Shown: positions 17,457 through 27,172 of the stretch, in pieces
Layout of the letters: every line of letters begins with the position of its first letter
How positions within the stretch are numbered: the stretch's first letter is position 1
NCBI GenBank assembly: GCA_018222765.1
Contig: JAAEZT010000007.1
Coordinates: forward strand, 102,355 to 166,354
DNA: 64,000 bases
Source of the DNA: a bacterium
GTDB lineage: Bacteria > Verrucomicrobiota > Verrucomicrobiia > Verrucomicrobiales > Akkermansiaceae
Direction of reading: 5' to 3'
The notes under the pieces: model-generated
The model's database searches: none
Told to the model about the DNA's origin: nothing
What the model saw: only the letters and a program-made list of their open reading frames with translations
Translations under genes and position numbers: made by a program

Positions 17457-20400
17457 TTATTCGCTCATACGGCCGCAGCAGGCTTTGTATTTTTTTCCTG
17501 ACCCGCAGCTGCAGGGTTCGTTGCGACCAATCTTGGCGATGGGACGGCGCTTGGGAAGGTTGAGCTTGAGCTTGCTTTCGTTGGGTGCGCCGGCCGAGGA
17601 GCCTGCGGATCCGGAAGAGGCGACGTTATCGTTGGAGACGCTGTCTTGGGTGCCGCCGGAGGTTTGCTGGGGGGCATCGGCGAGGACGGAGTCCATGGGT
17701 TGCACGGTGGTGAAGCGGAAGATGTTGTGCGTCGACGCATCATCGATGCTGTCCATCAGCGTGACGAAGAGCTTGTAGGCTTCGGTTTTGTATTCCTGAA
17801 GCGGATCCTTCTGCCCCTGGGCGCGGAGTTGGACGCCCTCGCGGAGGGAGTCCATCGCGTAGAGGTGTTCCTGCCATTTTTGGTCAATAGCGTGGAGCAT
17901 GATGTGGCGTTCGAGGTTGTCGAGGTGCTCGGGATTTTCCGAATCAACTTTGCGCTTGTAGGCTTCGTGAATCTTTCCGGTGATGAAGGCGATGTTGCCT
18001 TCGACGTCTCGGGTTTCGAATTGCGCCGAATCCAGGGTTAGGTGGAGCGGGAAGGTCATGTTGGTCCAGTGGAGCATTTCGACGAAGTCAGGTTGTCCGT
18101 CGTCACGTTCCTCCGTGAAGTGGCTGACTTGAGCTTCGACCACGCGGTCGATGACTTCCATGATTAACTCGCGGGGATCCTCGGATTTGAGAACCTGGTT
18201 GCGGTATCCGTAAACAACCTCACGCTGGCGGTTCATAACGTCATCGAAGTCGAGGACGTATTTCCGGCGGCGGTAGTGAAGTTGCTCAACGCGCTTCTGG
18301 GCGGTTTCGACCGAGCGGTTGAGCCAGCGGTGTTCGAGGGCTTCGCCGTCTTCCATACCGAAGCGTTCCATCATGTTAGTCATACGGTCGGCGGCGGCGA
18401 AGTTACGCATCAGGTCGTCTTCGAAAGAGAGGAAGAACTGGGATTCACCGGGATCACCCTGACGGGAACAACGGCCGCGCAGCTGTCGATCAATCCGGCG
18501 TGATTGGTGGCGTTCGGTGCCGATGACGAAAAGCCCGCCGGCATCGGCTACGCCCTCGCCGAGTTTAATATCGGTTCCACGTCCCGCCATGTTGGTGGAG
18601 ACGGTTACGGACCCGAGTTGGCCGGCGTTCTTGATGATTTCAGCTTCCTGAAGGTGATACTTGGCGTTGAGGACTGAGTGGGGAAGCTTTGCGCGTTTGA
18701 GCATGCGGGCAAGCGTCTCCGAGGCTTCGACAGAGGCGGTTCCTACGAGGACGGGCTGGCCTTTTTTGTGGCATTCCTCGATACGGTGGACCACAGCGTT
18801 GAATTTTTCACGGCGGGTCTTGAAGACCTGGTCGTTGGAATCTTCCCGCTGGTTGTCGCGGTGTGTCGGAATGGGAAGAACGTCGAGATTGTAGATGTCG
18901 TGGAATTCCGCCGCTTCCGTTTCCGCGGTTCCGGTCATGCCACCGAGTTTTTCGTAGAGGCGGAAGTAATTTTGAATCGTGATGGTTGCGTAAGTCTGGG
19001 TCTCTCGCTCGATCTCTACGCCTTCCTTGGCTTCGACAGCTTGGTGGAGGCCGTCGGACCAACGACGTCCGGCCATTTCACGACCGGTGTTTTCGTCAAC
19101 GATGACGACCTTGTTGTTTTTGACCACGTATTCGTTGTCTTTCTCATAAAGGCAGTAGGCCTTGAGAAGCTGGGAGATGGCATGTACGCGGGTGCCTTGG
19201 GCATCCATGCTGGTTTGGATTTCTTCCTTCTTGGTGATGCGCTCTTCCTCACTGAGTTCGAGGTCGGCGTCGATGTTGGCGAAGGCTTCGGCAAGGTCGG
19301 GGATGACGAAGGCTTCGGGTTGGTCGGGTGAGAGGAATTCCCGCCCGTTTTCCATGAGGTCGGCGTCGTGGCCCTTTTCATCGATGGTGAAGAGAAGCTC
19401 CTCCTTGATGGCGTAGAGGTCTTTCTTACGAGTGTCCTGGTAGAAGGCGAGTTCGGTTTTTTCGAGAAGGCGACGGGTGTCGGGATCCTCCATGAAGCGC
19501 ATAAACTGGCGATTGCGCGGTTGGCCGAGCTTGATTTTGAAGAGCGCGCGTCCGGCGGTTTCCTCGTCCTCCTCGTCCATCGCCTTTTTGGCTTCGGCGG
19601 CGAGTTCGTTGCAAAGGTGATTTTGCTTTTTCACCAACTGCTCGATCATGCTGCGGTAGCGCTTGTATTCCTCGGTGTTGGACACGACAGCGGGGCCGGA
19701 AATGATGAGAGGCGTCCGGGCTTCGTCGATGAGGATGGAGTCGACCTCGTCCACAATGGCGAAGTAGTATCCGCGTTGGACTTGATCCATTGTGGAGCTG
19801 GCCATGCCGTTGTCGCGGAGGTAGTCGAATCCAAATTCTGCGTTGGTTCCGTATGTGATGTCGCAGGCGTATTGCTCACGACGGATATGCGGTGGGAGTT
19901 GATTCTGAATACAGCCGACGGTGAGACCGAGGAATTTGAAGACGGCCCCCATCCATTCGGAGTCGCGTCGGGCGAGGTAGTCGTTGACGGTCACGACGTG
20001 GACGCCGAGGCCAGTCAGGGCATTGAGGAAGACGGGAAGAGTCGCGACGAGAGTCTTACCCTCACCGGTCTGCATTTCGGAAATCATGCCGCGGTGAAGG
20101 GCGATGCCTCCGATGAGCTGAACATCGAAATGAACCATTTCCCAAGGCATTTTGTCGTCGCAAACATCGACCTCAGACCCACAGAGACGACGTGAGGCAT
20201 TTTTAACACAGGCGTAGGCTTCTGGGAGAATCTCATTAAGATACTTGTCACGAAGGACCGGGAAGTCGTCTTCGATTTCAGCGAAGGCGGCCTTGGCGAC
20301 GCTGATGTCGTCGAGCGATGAAATCTCACTGGGGAGCTGAGGGAATTCCTCGCGGAGGGAATCAAGGCGATTCATCAGGCCGGAGGTGATTTCGCCGACG

Positions 20401-20624
20401 ATGGCCTCGTCCATGAGTTCGAGCTCGCGCTTGGTGGGGAGCTGCAGGGGCAGAAAGCGGTGGAGGTATTTCTGCCATCCTTCGACTCGCTCAAGGAGTT
20501 GCTCGACAGTTTCCTTCTGATATTGCTCCTCAAGCTCGTTGATTTTGGCTACAACCGGGCGCATACGCTTGAGTTCGCGCTGGTTCTTAGAGCCAACGAT
20601 TTTCTGCAGGGTCCACTTAATCAT
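17457..20624 (-). CDS. secA: preprotein translocase ATPase SecA
   Basis: 1055 residues: the motor of Sec protein export. Visible are the Walker A region 'MQTGEGKTLVATLP', 'VHVVTVNDYLARRDSEWM', the DEAD-like 'AIVDEVDSILIDEARTPLIISG', 'GRRWSDGLHQAVEAKE', 'GMTGTAETEAAEF', 'STNMAGRGTDIKLG' and 'RQLRGRCSRQGDPG'. The C-terminus ends in a zinc-binding SEC-C motif 'RNEPCSCGSGKKYKACCG', preceded by a linker rich in Ser, Gly and Ala. It is longer than E. coli SecA (901), mostly through insertions in the first nucleotide-binding half (about 360-480), as in other PVC bacteria. It is divergent from a small lipoprotein gene. Confidence 0.97.
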   Translation of the reverse strand: MIKWTLQKIVGSKNQRELKRMRPVVAKINELEEQYQKETVEQLLERVEGWQKYLHRFLPLQLPTKRELELMDEAIVGEITSGLMNRLDSLREEFPQLPSEISSLDDISVAKAAFAEIEDDFPVLRDKYLNEILPEAYACVKNASRRLCGSEVDVCDDKMPWEMVHFDVQLIGGIALHRGMISEMQTGEGKTLVATLPVFLNALTGLGVHVVTVNDYLARRDSEWMGAVFKFLGLTVGCIQNQLPPHIRREQYACDITYGTNAEFGFDYLRDNGMASSTMDQVQRGYYFAIVDEVDSILIDEARTPLIISGPAVVSNTEEYKRYRSMIEQLVKKQNHLCNELAAEAKKAMDEEDEETAGRALFKIKLGQPRNRQFMRFMEDPDTRRLLEKTELAFYQDTRKKDLYAIKEELLFTIDEKGHDADLMENGREFLSPDQPEAFVIPDLAEAFANIDADLELSEEERITKKEEIQTSMDAQGTRVHAISQLLKAYCLYEKDNEYVVKNNKVVIVDENTGREMAGRRWSDGLHQAVEAKEGVEIERETQTYATITIQNYFRLYEKLGGMTGTAETEAAEFHDIYNLDVLPIPTHRDNQREDSNDQVFKTRREKFNAVVHRIEECHKKGQPVLVGTASVEASETLARMLKRAKLPHSVLNAKYHLQEAEIIKNAGQLGSVTVSTNMAGRGTDIKLGEGVADAGGLFVIGTERHQSRRIDRQLRGRCSRQGDPGESQFFLSFEDDLMRNFAAADRMTNMMERFGMEDGEALEHRWLNRSVETAQKRVEQLHYRRRKYVLDFDDVMNRQREVVYGYRNQVLKSEDPRELIMEVIDRVVEAQVSHFTEERDDGQPDFVEMLHWTNMTFPLHLTLDSAQFETRDVEGNIAFITGKIHEAYKRKVDSENPEHLDNLERHIMLHAIDQKWQEHLYAMDSLREGVQLRAQGQKDPLQEYKTEAYKLFVTLMDSIDDASTHNIFRFTTVQPMDSVLADAPQQTSGGTQDSVSNDNVASSGSAGSSAGAPNESKLKLNLPKRRPIAKIGRNEPCSCGSGKKYKACCGRMSE

Positions 20625-20841
20625 GAAATTTCAGGCGGGGTTTTCGCCAAGGCGCGAAGAAATACACGGGGAAGGCCCGAGAAGCAAGGGAGGTATCGCA
20701 GAAAGACCGGTAAACTGCGGGCGGCAATTCGGTTCGAATTTGGCCAAATATGGAAGGGAATGCCCCTCAGGGCGACAGATTCAGTTTAATCAGAGGATTA
20801 AAGCTTGTTTTCAGGAATAGGCCGAACACCGTCCTCTAATC

Positions 20842-21240
20842 GTGAAAACAATATTAAATACTTGGTTGGCCGGACTTTGTTTCTTGATGACCTCTTGTGG
20901 TGATTCCCCCGAAAGCGTCATGGACGAAACCATTGACTGCATCAAGGAAGTCACGGAGATCGTTGAGGGCGTGAACGACGGGGACAACGCTTCGGATGCG
21001 GTTGGCGATATTAATGATCTCAAGGAGGATATGGAAGAAATCGCTGAGAGGGTAAAGGAGCTCAAGAAAGATCCATCCCACAAGGAAGAGGTTAAAAAAT
21101 TGTTGGAAGAAAAGAAGGATGAAATGGTGAAAGCTATGGGGGATTTGATGGGAGAACTCGTCAAACTTTCCACATCTGGCAACGATGGGGCCAAGGATGT
21201 GGCTGCTGAAGTTCAAAAGTTTCTGTCGACGATGAATTGA
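20842..21240 (+). CDS. small helical lipoprotein
   Basis: 132 residues with a type II signal peptide and lipobox (LAGLCFLMTSC, acylated Cys at about 19). The mature part is highly charged and helical ('VGDINDLKEDMEEIAERVKELKKDP', 'EVKKLLEEKKDEMVKAMGDLMGEL'), probably a short coiled coil in the periplasm. I do not recognise a family. It is a single-gene unit: divergent secA lies upstream and a terminator follows about 30 bp after the stop. Confidence 0.65.
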   Translation: MKTILNTWLAGLCFLMTSCGDSPESVMDETIDCIKEVTEIVEGVNDGDNASDAVGDINDLKEDMEEIAERVKELKKDPSHKEEVKKLLEEKKDEMVKAMGDLMGELVKLSTSGNDGAKDVAAEVQKFLSTMN

Positions 21241-21269
21241 GCGGCAATTCGATTTCTTGTAAATCTAAC

Positions 21270-21301
21270 GGAGCATGCTCGGATGGGCCTGCTCTTTTTT
21301 T
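21270..21301 (+). terminator. Rho-independent terminator after the lipoprotein gene
   Basis: Arms GAGCA and TGCTC enclose a small inner GG/GCC stem, followed directly by seven Ts (21295-21301). It sits about 30 bp after the lipoprotein stop. The stem is short, so efficiency is uncertain. Confidence 0.55.
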
Positions 21302-21631
21302 GGATCAGGAGCTAAATCTTGGACCAGTGGACCTATCTATTGCGTTCATCCCAGGTTCTTATCGTGCCGACCCAGTTGATTTTGGGTCTGAGGAGGACCT
21401 TGTGGAGGTGCCGTGGTATTGCTTTTCGGCCATACAGTATTCATGGCGGACGAGCCTGCCCTGATGGTGGCGATTGAGGAAATATTTTGGCCGGTATTGA
21501 GAGAAACGCAGTTTTCGGCCAGAGTCGGATCAGGGTAGCAATCGAAGAGTCGGGAGAACTGCCACACAACTGACGTGAATTAAGCATTGCGCAGCGGATT
21601 GCGGGCGATAGCTTCGCCCCAGATTTCAGCA
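21302..21631. other. long gene-free leader before sucC
   Basis: About 330 bp between the terminator and the sucC ATG contain no recognisable gene, RNA or repeat on either strand. Short open frames here have no family features. The sucCD promoter must lie in this stretch, but no convincing -35/-10 pair was found. Confidence 0.4.
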
Positions 21632-22810
21632 ATGAATATTCACGAGTATCAAGCAAAAGAGCTTTTCGACCGTTTTGAAGTTCCCAGTCCACGGGGCCAA
21701 ATGGCTGAATCAGCTGAATCGGCGCAAGCCATCGCAGAAGAAATTGGCTCCGATCTCATGGTCGTGAAAGCCCAGGTCCACGCCGGAGGGCGCGGAAAGG
21801 GGACTTTCAAGAACGGCTTTGAAGGGGGAGTACATCTCACCAAGAGTGCCACCGACATTGGCGAGATCGCCGGCAAGATGCTCGGCCAGACTCTCGTCAC
21901 CAAACAGACCGGCGAAGAAGGTCGTCTTGTCCGCAAGGTCATGGTTGCCGACGCGGTGGACATTGAGCACGAATATTACCTCTCTCTTCTCATGGACCGC
22001 GACACCAGTCGTCCCGTGGTCGTCGTTTCGACTGAAGGCGGCATGGATATTGAAGCCGTCGCTGAAGAGACTCCCGAGAAGATCATCAAGCAGCTCATTC
22101 ATCCGCTCGCCGGTCTCCAAGCCTACGAAATTCGTAAGCTCACCGCCGCTCTTGGATTTCAAGGCGCCGCGGCCAAGCAGTTTGGCAAACTCCTCAAGAA
22201 TCTCTACAAGCTCTTTGTCTCGCTCGATTGCGACATGGTGGAAATTAACCCGCTCGTCGAAACCAAGGACGGACAGGTGCTCGCGCTCGATGCCAAGTTC
22301 GGCTTTGACGACAACGCGCTTTATCGTCACCCCGAAGTGCTCGCCTACCGCGATACCGAGGAGGAAGATCCCCGCGAGGTCGCGGCGTCCGAATTTGATC
22401 TCAGCTATATTGGTCTCGATGGAAATATCGCCTGCCTCGTGAACGGAGCCGGATTGGCCATGGCCACGATGGATGCCATCAAGTTCGCCGGAGGTGATCC
22501 TGCCAACTTTCTCGACGTTGGCGGCGGTGCCACCAAGGAACAAGTTGTCGGCGCCTTCAACATCATCCAATCCGATTCCAAAGTCGAAGCGATCCTCATC
22601 AACATCTTCGGAGGAATCATGGACTGCAACGTCATCGCTGAAGGCGTAGTCGCGGCTGTTCAGGAAACGGGCTTGAAGCTTCCGCTTATCGTTCGTCTCG
22701 AAGGAAACAACGTGGCCGCTGGTCGCGAAACCCTCAAGGCCTCCGGGCTTGCCATCACCGGCGCGGAAGACCTCGCTGATGCCGCCAAGAAAGCTGTCGC
22801 CTCTGTCTAA
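21632..22810 (+). CDS. sucC: succinyl-CoA synthetase beta subunit
   Basis: 392 residues from the ATG at 21632, where the canonical N-terminus '[18 protein letters not shown]' begins. The frame's 15 upstream codons are not part of the family. The ATP-grasp domain shows '[15 protein letters not shown]', '[32 protein letters not shown]', and the C-terminal flavodoxin-like ligase domain shows '[15 protein letters not shown]', '[13 protein letters not shown]' and '[17 protein letters not shown]'. With SucD it makes succinate plus ATP/GTP from succinyl-CoA in the TCA cycle. sucD follows after 21 bp. Confidence 0.96.
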   Translation: MNIHEYQAKELFDRFEVPSPRGQMAESAESAQAIAEEIGSDLMVVKAQVHAGGRGKGTFKNGFEGGVHLTKSATDIGEIAGKMLGQTLVTKQTGEEGRLVRKVMVADAVDIEHEYYLSLLMDRDTSRPVVVVSTEGGMDIEAVAEETPEKIIKQLIHPLAGLQAYEIRKLTAALGFQGAAAKQFGKLLKNLYKLFVSLDCDMVEINPLVETKDGQVLALDAKFGFDDNALYRHPEVLAYRDTEEEDPREVAASEFDLSYIGLDGNIACLVNGAGLAMATMDAIKFAGGDPANFLDVGGGATKEQVVGAFNIIQSDSKVEAILINIFGGIMDCNVIAEGVVAAVQETGLKLPLIVRLEGNNVAAGRETLKASGLAITGAEDLADAAKKAVASV

Positions 22811-22831
22811 ACCACTTAACAATTTTATAAA

Positions 22832-23737
22832 ATGTCTATTCTCGTTAACGCAGACACCAAGGTATTGGTGCAAGGAATCACCGGTGGATTTGGCGGACGC
22901 CACGCCGGACTCAGTCTCGACTACGGCACCGCATTGGTTGCTGGAGTCACTCCCGGAAAAGGTGGCCAGACTTTCGATCACGGAGATCACAAGGTCCCGG
23001 TTTATGACACCGTCACCGACGCCGTGAAGGAAACAGGAGCCACCACTTCCGCGATCTTCGTGCCGCCGCCATTCGCGGCTGATGCCATTCTCGAGGCGGT
23101 TGATGCCGAAGTTGATCTCATCGTCGCTATCACCGAGGGGATCCCGGTCATGGACATGATGCGGGTGAAGGAATACATGAAGGGTTCCAAGACCCGCCTC
23201 ATCGGTCCGAATTGTCCCGGCGTGGTCACTCCCGGAACAGGTCCTGATTCCACCGGCGGCTGCCGGATCGGAATCGCTCCCGGCTACATTCACAAAAAGG
23301 GGAACGTGGGCATTCTTTCCCGCTCTGGCACGCTCACATACGAGGCCGTTTGGCAGGTGACATCTCTTGGCTACGGCCAGAGCACTTGTGTTGGCATCGG
23401 TGGCGATCCCATCAACGGAACTTCCCATCTCGACATCATCAAGCTCTTCAACGAAGACCCTGAGACCGAAGCGATCATCATGATCGGTGAGATCGGTGGT
23501 TCTGCCGAAGAAGAAGCTGCGGCTTGGATCAAGGAGAACTGCAAAAAGCCCGTCGCCGGATTCATCGCCGGTGCGACCGCGCCTCCTGGACGTCGCATGG
23601 GACACGCCGGAGCAATCGTCTCCGGTGGCCAGGGAACGGCCGAAGCCAAGAAGGCCGCGATGGCCGACGCCGGTATCGTGGTCGCCGAGACTCCCTCTGA
23701 AATGGGAACGGCCCTCCTGCAAGCCTGGGGCAAGTAA
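22832..23737 (+). CDS. sucD: succinyl-CoA synthetase alpha subunit
   Basis: 301 residues, full length. The CoA-binding domain has '[23 protein letters not shown]' and '[31 protein letters not shown]'. The ligase domain has '[14 protein letters not shown]', '[16 protein letters not shown]', '[21 protein letters not shown]' and the active-site histidine loop '[20 protein letters not shown]', where His is phosphorylated. It forms the enzyme with SucC and is followed by a strong terminator. Confidence 0.97.
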   Translation: MSILVNADTKVLVQGITGGFGGRHAGLSLDYGTALVAGVTPGKGGQTFDHGDHKVPVYDTVTDAVKETGATTSAIFVPPPFAADAILEAVDAEVDLIVAITEGIPVMDMMRVKEYMKGSKTRLIGPNCPGVVTPGTGPDSTGGCRIGIAPGYIHKKGNVGILSRSGTLTYEAVWQVTSLGYGQSTCVGIGGDPINGTSHLDIIKLFNEDPETEAIIMIGEIGGSAEEEAAAWIKENCKKPVAGFIAGATAPPGRRMGHAGAIVSGGQGTAEAKKAAMADAGIVVAETPSEMGTALLQAWGK

Positions 23738-23760
23738 GTCGCCTCAACGAACAAACTTCA

Positions 23761-23788
23761 AAAGGTGGCCTGCGGGCCGCCTTTTTTA
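23761..23788 (+). terminator. Rho-independent terminator of sucCD
   Basis: A 10-bp stem (AAAGGTGGCC / GGCCGCCTTT, one G-T pair) with a TGCG loop is followed by six Ts. It lies 23 bp after the sucD stop and also borders the convergent phosphoesterase gene. Confidence 0.85.
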
Positions 23789-25330
23789 TTCTTCCACCCG
23801 GATGATGCGTTTGCCGGTGTGGGGGCGGCCGTAGGTGTCGGTGGCTTCGATTTCGATGAGGTGGGAGCCGGTTTTTAGGTTTGCGGGGAGATTTGCTTTC
23901 CAGAGGTGGTCGGATTTGATGGGGCCGCTGAGGTGACGTTTTGATTCGGGGTTGGCTTCGATTTCGCGACTTCGGGTTTCGACGTAGTGAGGGTCGGCTT
24001 CGAGCGTTTTTGTCATGGGAATCCACTCGGCGGTTTCAGCGAGGCGCATTTTGACGACCGATTTTTTTGAGCCGTTGAAGACGTTGACGTAAACGGAATG
24101 TCTTTCGAGGTCATCTGCTTTGACGGCACTCGGGGCGTGGATGCTGAGTTGGTAGTTGGCGGGTTGACGGGCGGCTTTGAAGTCGAGGGTGTGGCTGGTG
24201 CCGTCGAAGGTGATGATGGAGTAACCATTGGGTGCGCCGTCGCGCATGGTGGTGTGGGGAATGCCGGCTTCGTCTTTGTTGCCCTTCCACCATGAGCCGG
24301 AGACGGTGACATTGATGATGTGATGGTGCGGTTCGGCGCCCTGCCAGCCGTCTTCTTCGCCGATGTAATGATGGGCATGCCAGTGAGTGTGACCGGAGAT
24401 GGAAAGGGTGTAGGGGCGCTTTTCAATGAGGCGGTAGAGTTCCTGACGGTTACCGACATTGGTCAGAGGAATGTGCATCATTAGCATGATGAGTTTGTTT
24501 TCGGGGACGAGCGCGAGGTCATTTTTGACGAAGGCGATTTGGTCCGCATCGAGTCCGCCGGTGTAGGAGCGTTTACCGTTGCCTTTGATTCCCCATGAGA
24601 CGTCGTCGAGGACGATGAAGTGAGTGGGGCCGTAGTCGAAGCTATAGTAGTTCGGGCCAAAGTAGCGGTGGAAGGTTTCGTCGGATCCTTCGTCGGTGTT
24701 GGAGTCGAAATTCAGGTCGTGATTTCCGACAACGTTATACCAGGGGATGCCGACGAGAGCGAGATTGGCATTGGAGGCGTCGAAGAGGTCGAGCTTGTCG
24801 AACATGATGTCTCCCAAGGTGACGCCGAACTTGGCATCAGTACCGATGAGTTCGGCGATGACGTCGTGCGCGATGTGATCGACTTGTTCGATATTGGACG
24901 GTTGCGGGTCGCCGAAAAAGATCGCTTTGAATTTGTCGGGCTCTTCTTGTTTGGTGAGCGCGAAGTCGATGGAGTCGGGAAGAGGGCCGGTCGGCTTGAC
25001 GCCGGGGTAGCGAAGGTTGGCAGGGGAACCGGCGGGTTTGTGAATGTAGTAGAAGAGAGGGGTTTTATCTTCTTTGAGTGGAGTGGCCCAGCCTTGAGGT
25101 TTGATAACGAAGAAGATGGTGTCCTCGTCGTGTGGGAGCTTCCAGCGGCCTTCGGCATTAGTGTGGACGATTTCCTTTTGGTTGGAAACGGGAACGCCGG
25201 GAAGGCCTGGTTCGCCTTTGTCACGAACTCCGTTGGCGTTTAAGTCATGGAAAACGATCCCCGTGGCAGCAGTCGCAAATGGCGAAGATAGGACGAGGGT
25301 GGCGAAGAGGGCTGATTTCATCCCTGCCAT
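23786..25330 (-). CDS. exported calcineurin-like phosphoesterase with N-terminal Ig-like domain
   Basis: 514 residues. A signal peptide (MKSALFATLVLSSPFATAAT; Met1 or Met4 may be the start) is followed by an SdrD-B/CNA-B-like Ig module ('GIVFHDLNANGVRDKGEPGLPGVPVSN', about 24-110). The metallophosphoesterase core (about 130-350) shows the metal ligands 'FGDPQPS', 'LGDIMFD', 'VVGNHDLNFD', 'MMHIPLT' and 'ISGHTHWHAH'. A C-terminal beta domain (about 385-514) carries 'KSVVKMRLAETAEWIPM'. This three-part layout is known in PVC and Bacteroidetes proteins annotated as calcineurin-like phosphoesterase C-terminal-domain proteins. The substrate is unknown. It probably acts in the periplasm. Confidence 0.8.
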   Translation of the reverse strand: MAGMKSALFATLVLSSPFATAATGIVFHDLNANGVRDKGEPGLPGVPVSNQKEIVHTNAEGRWKLPHDEDTIFFVIKPQGWATPLKEDKTPLFYYIHKPAGSPANLRYPGVKPTGPLPDSIDFALTKQEEPDKFKAIFFGDPQPSNIEQVDHIAHDVIAELIGTDAKFGVTLGDIMFDKLDLFDASNANLALVGIPWYNVVGNHDLNFDSNTDEGSDETFHRYFGPNYYSFDYGPTHFIVLDDVSWGIKGNGKRSYTGGLDADQIAFVKNDLALVPENKLIMLMMHIPLTNVGNRQELYRLIEKRPYTLSISGHTHWHAHHYIGEEDGWQGAEPHHHIINVTVSGSWWKGNKDEAGIPHTTMRDGAPNGYSIITFDGTSHTLDFKAARQPANYQLSIHAPSAVKADDLERHSVYVNVFNGSKKSVVKMRLAETAEWIPMTKTLEADPHYVETRSREIEANPESKRHLSGPIKSDHLWKANLPANLKTGSHLIEIEATDTYGRPHTGKRIIRVEE

Positions 25331-25363
25331 GATGGCGGTCAGAGGGGCTTTGTCGAGAGCGGC

Positions 25364-25609
25364 CTACCAGAGGGAGATTTGTTCGTCGTTGGAGGATTCC
25401 TCTTTAGCTGGGGCGGCAATGTGGTCCAAATCGAGGATGAGGTCGAGGGAGGGGCGCTCTTCTTCGTCGAGAATGGCCTGGAGGTATTCGCGCCAAAGTT
25501 CGGCAGAGCCTTCGTTTTTCTGGGAGAGAAGTTCGGCCCACTGACTCAAAGTGCCACTTGGTTGGGCCCGTTTGCGGAGTTTTTTGAGCCAGTAATGGTA
25601 GGTTTTCAT
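25364..25609 (-). CDS. small protein of unknown function
   Basis: 81 residues from the ATG at 25609 ('MKTYHYWLKKLRKR'). The frame could run 13 codons further, but that part overlaps the divergent aminopeptidase promoter region. Basic N-terminal half, acidic C-terminal half, no signal peptide or membrane segment. I do not recognise a family. It precedes the phosphoesterase gene by 33 bp on the same strand and may be co-transcribed with it. Confidence 0.45.
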   Translation of the reverse strand: MKTYHYWLKKLRKRAQPSGTLSQWAELLSQKNEGSAELWREYLQAILDEEERPSLDLILDLDHIAAPAKEESSNDEQISLW

Positions 25610-25698
25610 GAACCGTGGCGATATTCTCCGGAGAATTGAGCAATGCAAGGGCGTACTGTAAGCTTGCTAGCCGCTTGAAAAATGGGTGCACTGGGGGC

Positions 25699-26988
25699 AT
25701 GCGATACGATCCTGTCGATCCCCAATTTTTTGTCCGTAACCGTGAACGCCTTGGCGGGATGTTGAAGCCTAACAGCATGGTGATCATTCACGCCAATGAC
25801 ATCATGCCGACGAATGCTGATGGAGTGATGCCTTATCATCAGAACCGTGACCTCTATCATTTAACGGGGATTGATCAGGAAGAAACGGTGATTGTGTTGT
25901 GCCCCGATGCTCTTGAACCGGCGGATCGGGAGATTCTTTTCACACGGGAACCCAACGAACATCTGGCGATTTGGGAGGGACATAAATTGACTAAGGATCA
26001 GTCGATTGAGATTTCAGGAGCTAAGAATGTGCAATGGACGTCGACTTTTGAGGCTGCCCTTCATCGATTGGCTCCACAAATCGAGCATATCTACCTGCAC
26101 ACAAATGAGCACCTGCGGGCTGATACGATTGTCGAAACCCGCAACCGGCGATTTATCGAGCGGTGTCAGGAGCGTTATCCATTGCACAAGTATGAGCGGG
26201 TTGCTCCGCTGATGCATCAACTTCGGATGATTAAGGATGTCGAGGAGGTGCGCTTTCTTCAGAAGGCCATCGACATTACCGAAGCGGGATTTAAGCGTGT
26301 CTTGCAGTTCATCAAGCCCGGAGTGGGTGAGTGGGAAATTGAGGCCGAGTATCTTCATGAATTCGTGCGTCGCAAATCGAAAGGCTTTGCTTATCCCCCG
26401 ATTATCGGAGCGGGGGCGAATGCCTGTATTCTTCATTATGTGGAGAACGACCAGATCTGCCAGGACGGCGACATGATCCTGATGGATGTGGCGGCAGAGT
26501 ATGGCAACTGGAATGCCGACATGACCCGGACAGTTCCCGCGAACGGAAGATTCACCGATCGCCAGAAAGACGTCTATAATGCGGTCTTGCGTGTTCTTCG
26601 AGGAGCCAATGAGATCTTGAGGCCCGGGATTTTGATTCGTGATTTCCAGAAAAAGGTGATCGAAATCATGGAGGGGGAATTGATCGGTCTTGGACTGATC
26701 GATGCAGAGGAAGCCAAGAAGCAGGGGGAGGACAAAGCTCTCGTGAAGAAGTATTTCATGCACGGGACTTCGCATCATCTGGGTCTGGATGTGCATGATG
26801 TTGCTCCGCCCAAGCAATCGGTTGAAGTGGGGATGGTCTTTACGATTGAGCCGGGAATTTACATTCAAGAAGAGAATATGGGGATCCGCCTTGAGAACGA
26901 TGTCGTGATTGGTGAAGAGGAAAATATCGATCTCTTCGGGAATATTCCGATCGAGGTCGATGAGATTGAGGCTCTGATGAATTCATAG
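25699..26988 (+). CDS. pepP: Xaa-Pro aminopeptidase (peptidase M24B)
   Basis: 429 residues from the ATG at 25699, which has a GGGGG stretch just upstream. Earlier starts would add residues with no family match. The N-terminal creatinase-like domain ('FVRNRERLGGMLKPNSMVIIHANDIMPTNAD', 'YHLTGIDQEETVIVL') is followed by the pita-bread catalytic domain. The two-metal site is visible in 'LMDVAAEYGNWNADMTRTVP' (two Asp), 'FMHGTSHHLGLDVHD' (His), 'FTIEPGIYI' (Glu) and 'GIRLENDVVI' (Glu). It removes N-terminal residues before proline and acts in the cytoplasm. It is divergent from the small gene upstream. Confidence 0.92.
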   Translation: MRYDPVDPQFFVRNRERLGGMLKPNSMVIIHANDIMPTNADGVMPYHQNRDLYHLTGIDQEETVIVLCPDALEPADREILFTREPNEHLAIWEGHKLTKDQSIEISGAKNVQWTSTFEAALHRLAPQIEHIYLHTNEHLRADTIVETRNRRFIERCQERYPLHKYERVAPLMHQLRMIKDVEEVRFLQKAIDITEAGFKRVLQFIKPGVGEWEIEAEYLHEFVRRKSKGFAYPPIIGAGANACILHYVENDQICQDGDMILMDVAAEYGNWNADMTRTVPANGRFTDRQKDVYNAVLRVLRGANEILRPGILIRDFQKKVIEIMEGELIGLGLIDAEEAKKQGEDKALVKKYFMHGTSHHLGLDVHDVAPPKQSVEVGMVFTIEPGIYIQEENMGIRLENDVVIGEEENIDLFGNIPIEVDEIEALMNS

Positions 26989-27172
26989 CGGGTAGGGAGA
27001 AAAGCAGGCGATGGCGTCGAAGTAGCTTGGCGCATCGCTAAGGGCTAACAGCCGGCTGCGCAAACCATGGCGCGGGCTTGACTCCCTAGCCTAATTGCCT
27101 TGCTGATGAATAGCTCTTTGAACCTGAAAAAGGGTTGCAAGCCCCGTGGGTCTAGGCAGGATGCGCGCCGTC

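Noticed and set aside
21302..21631. Possible riboswitch or small RNA in the sucC leader
   Set aside because: No conserved motif or convincing structure found by eye.
21710..23722. 670-codon open frame on the minus strand opposite sucC and sucD
   Set aside because: It lies entirely antisense to two certain genes and its composition (His/Arg/Gly/Asp-rich) is the mirror of their codon bias.
26989..27172. Possible structured RNA or riboswitch upstream of ilvE
   Set aside because: A GGCT/AGCC stem can be drawn, but there is no T-box or leader-peptide signature and no clear terminator/antiterminator pair.
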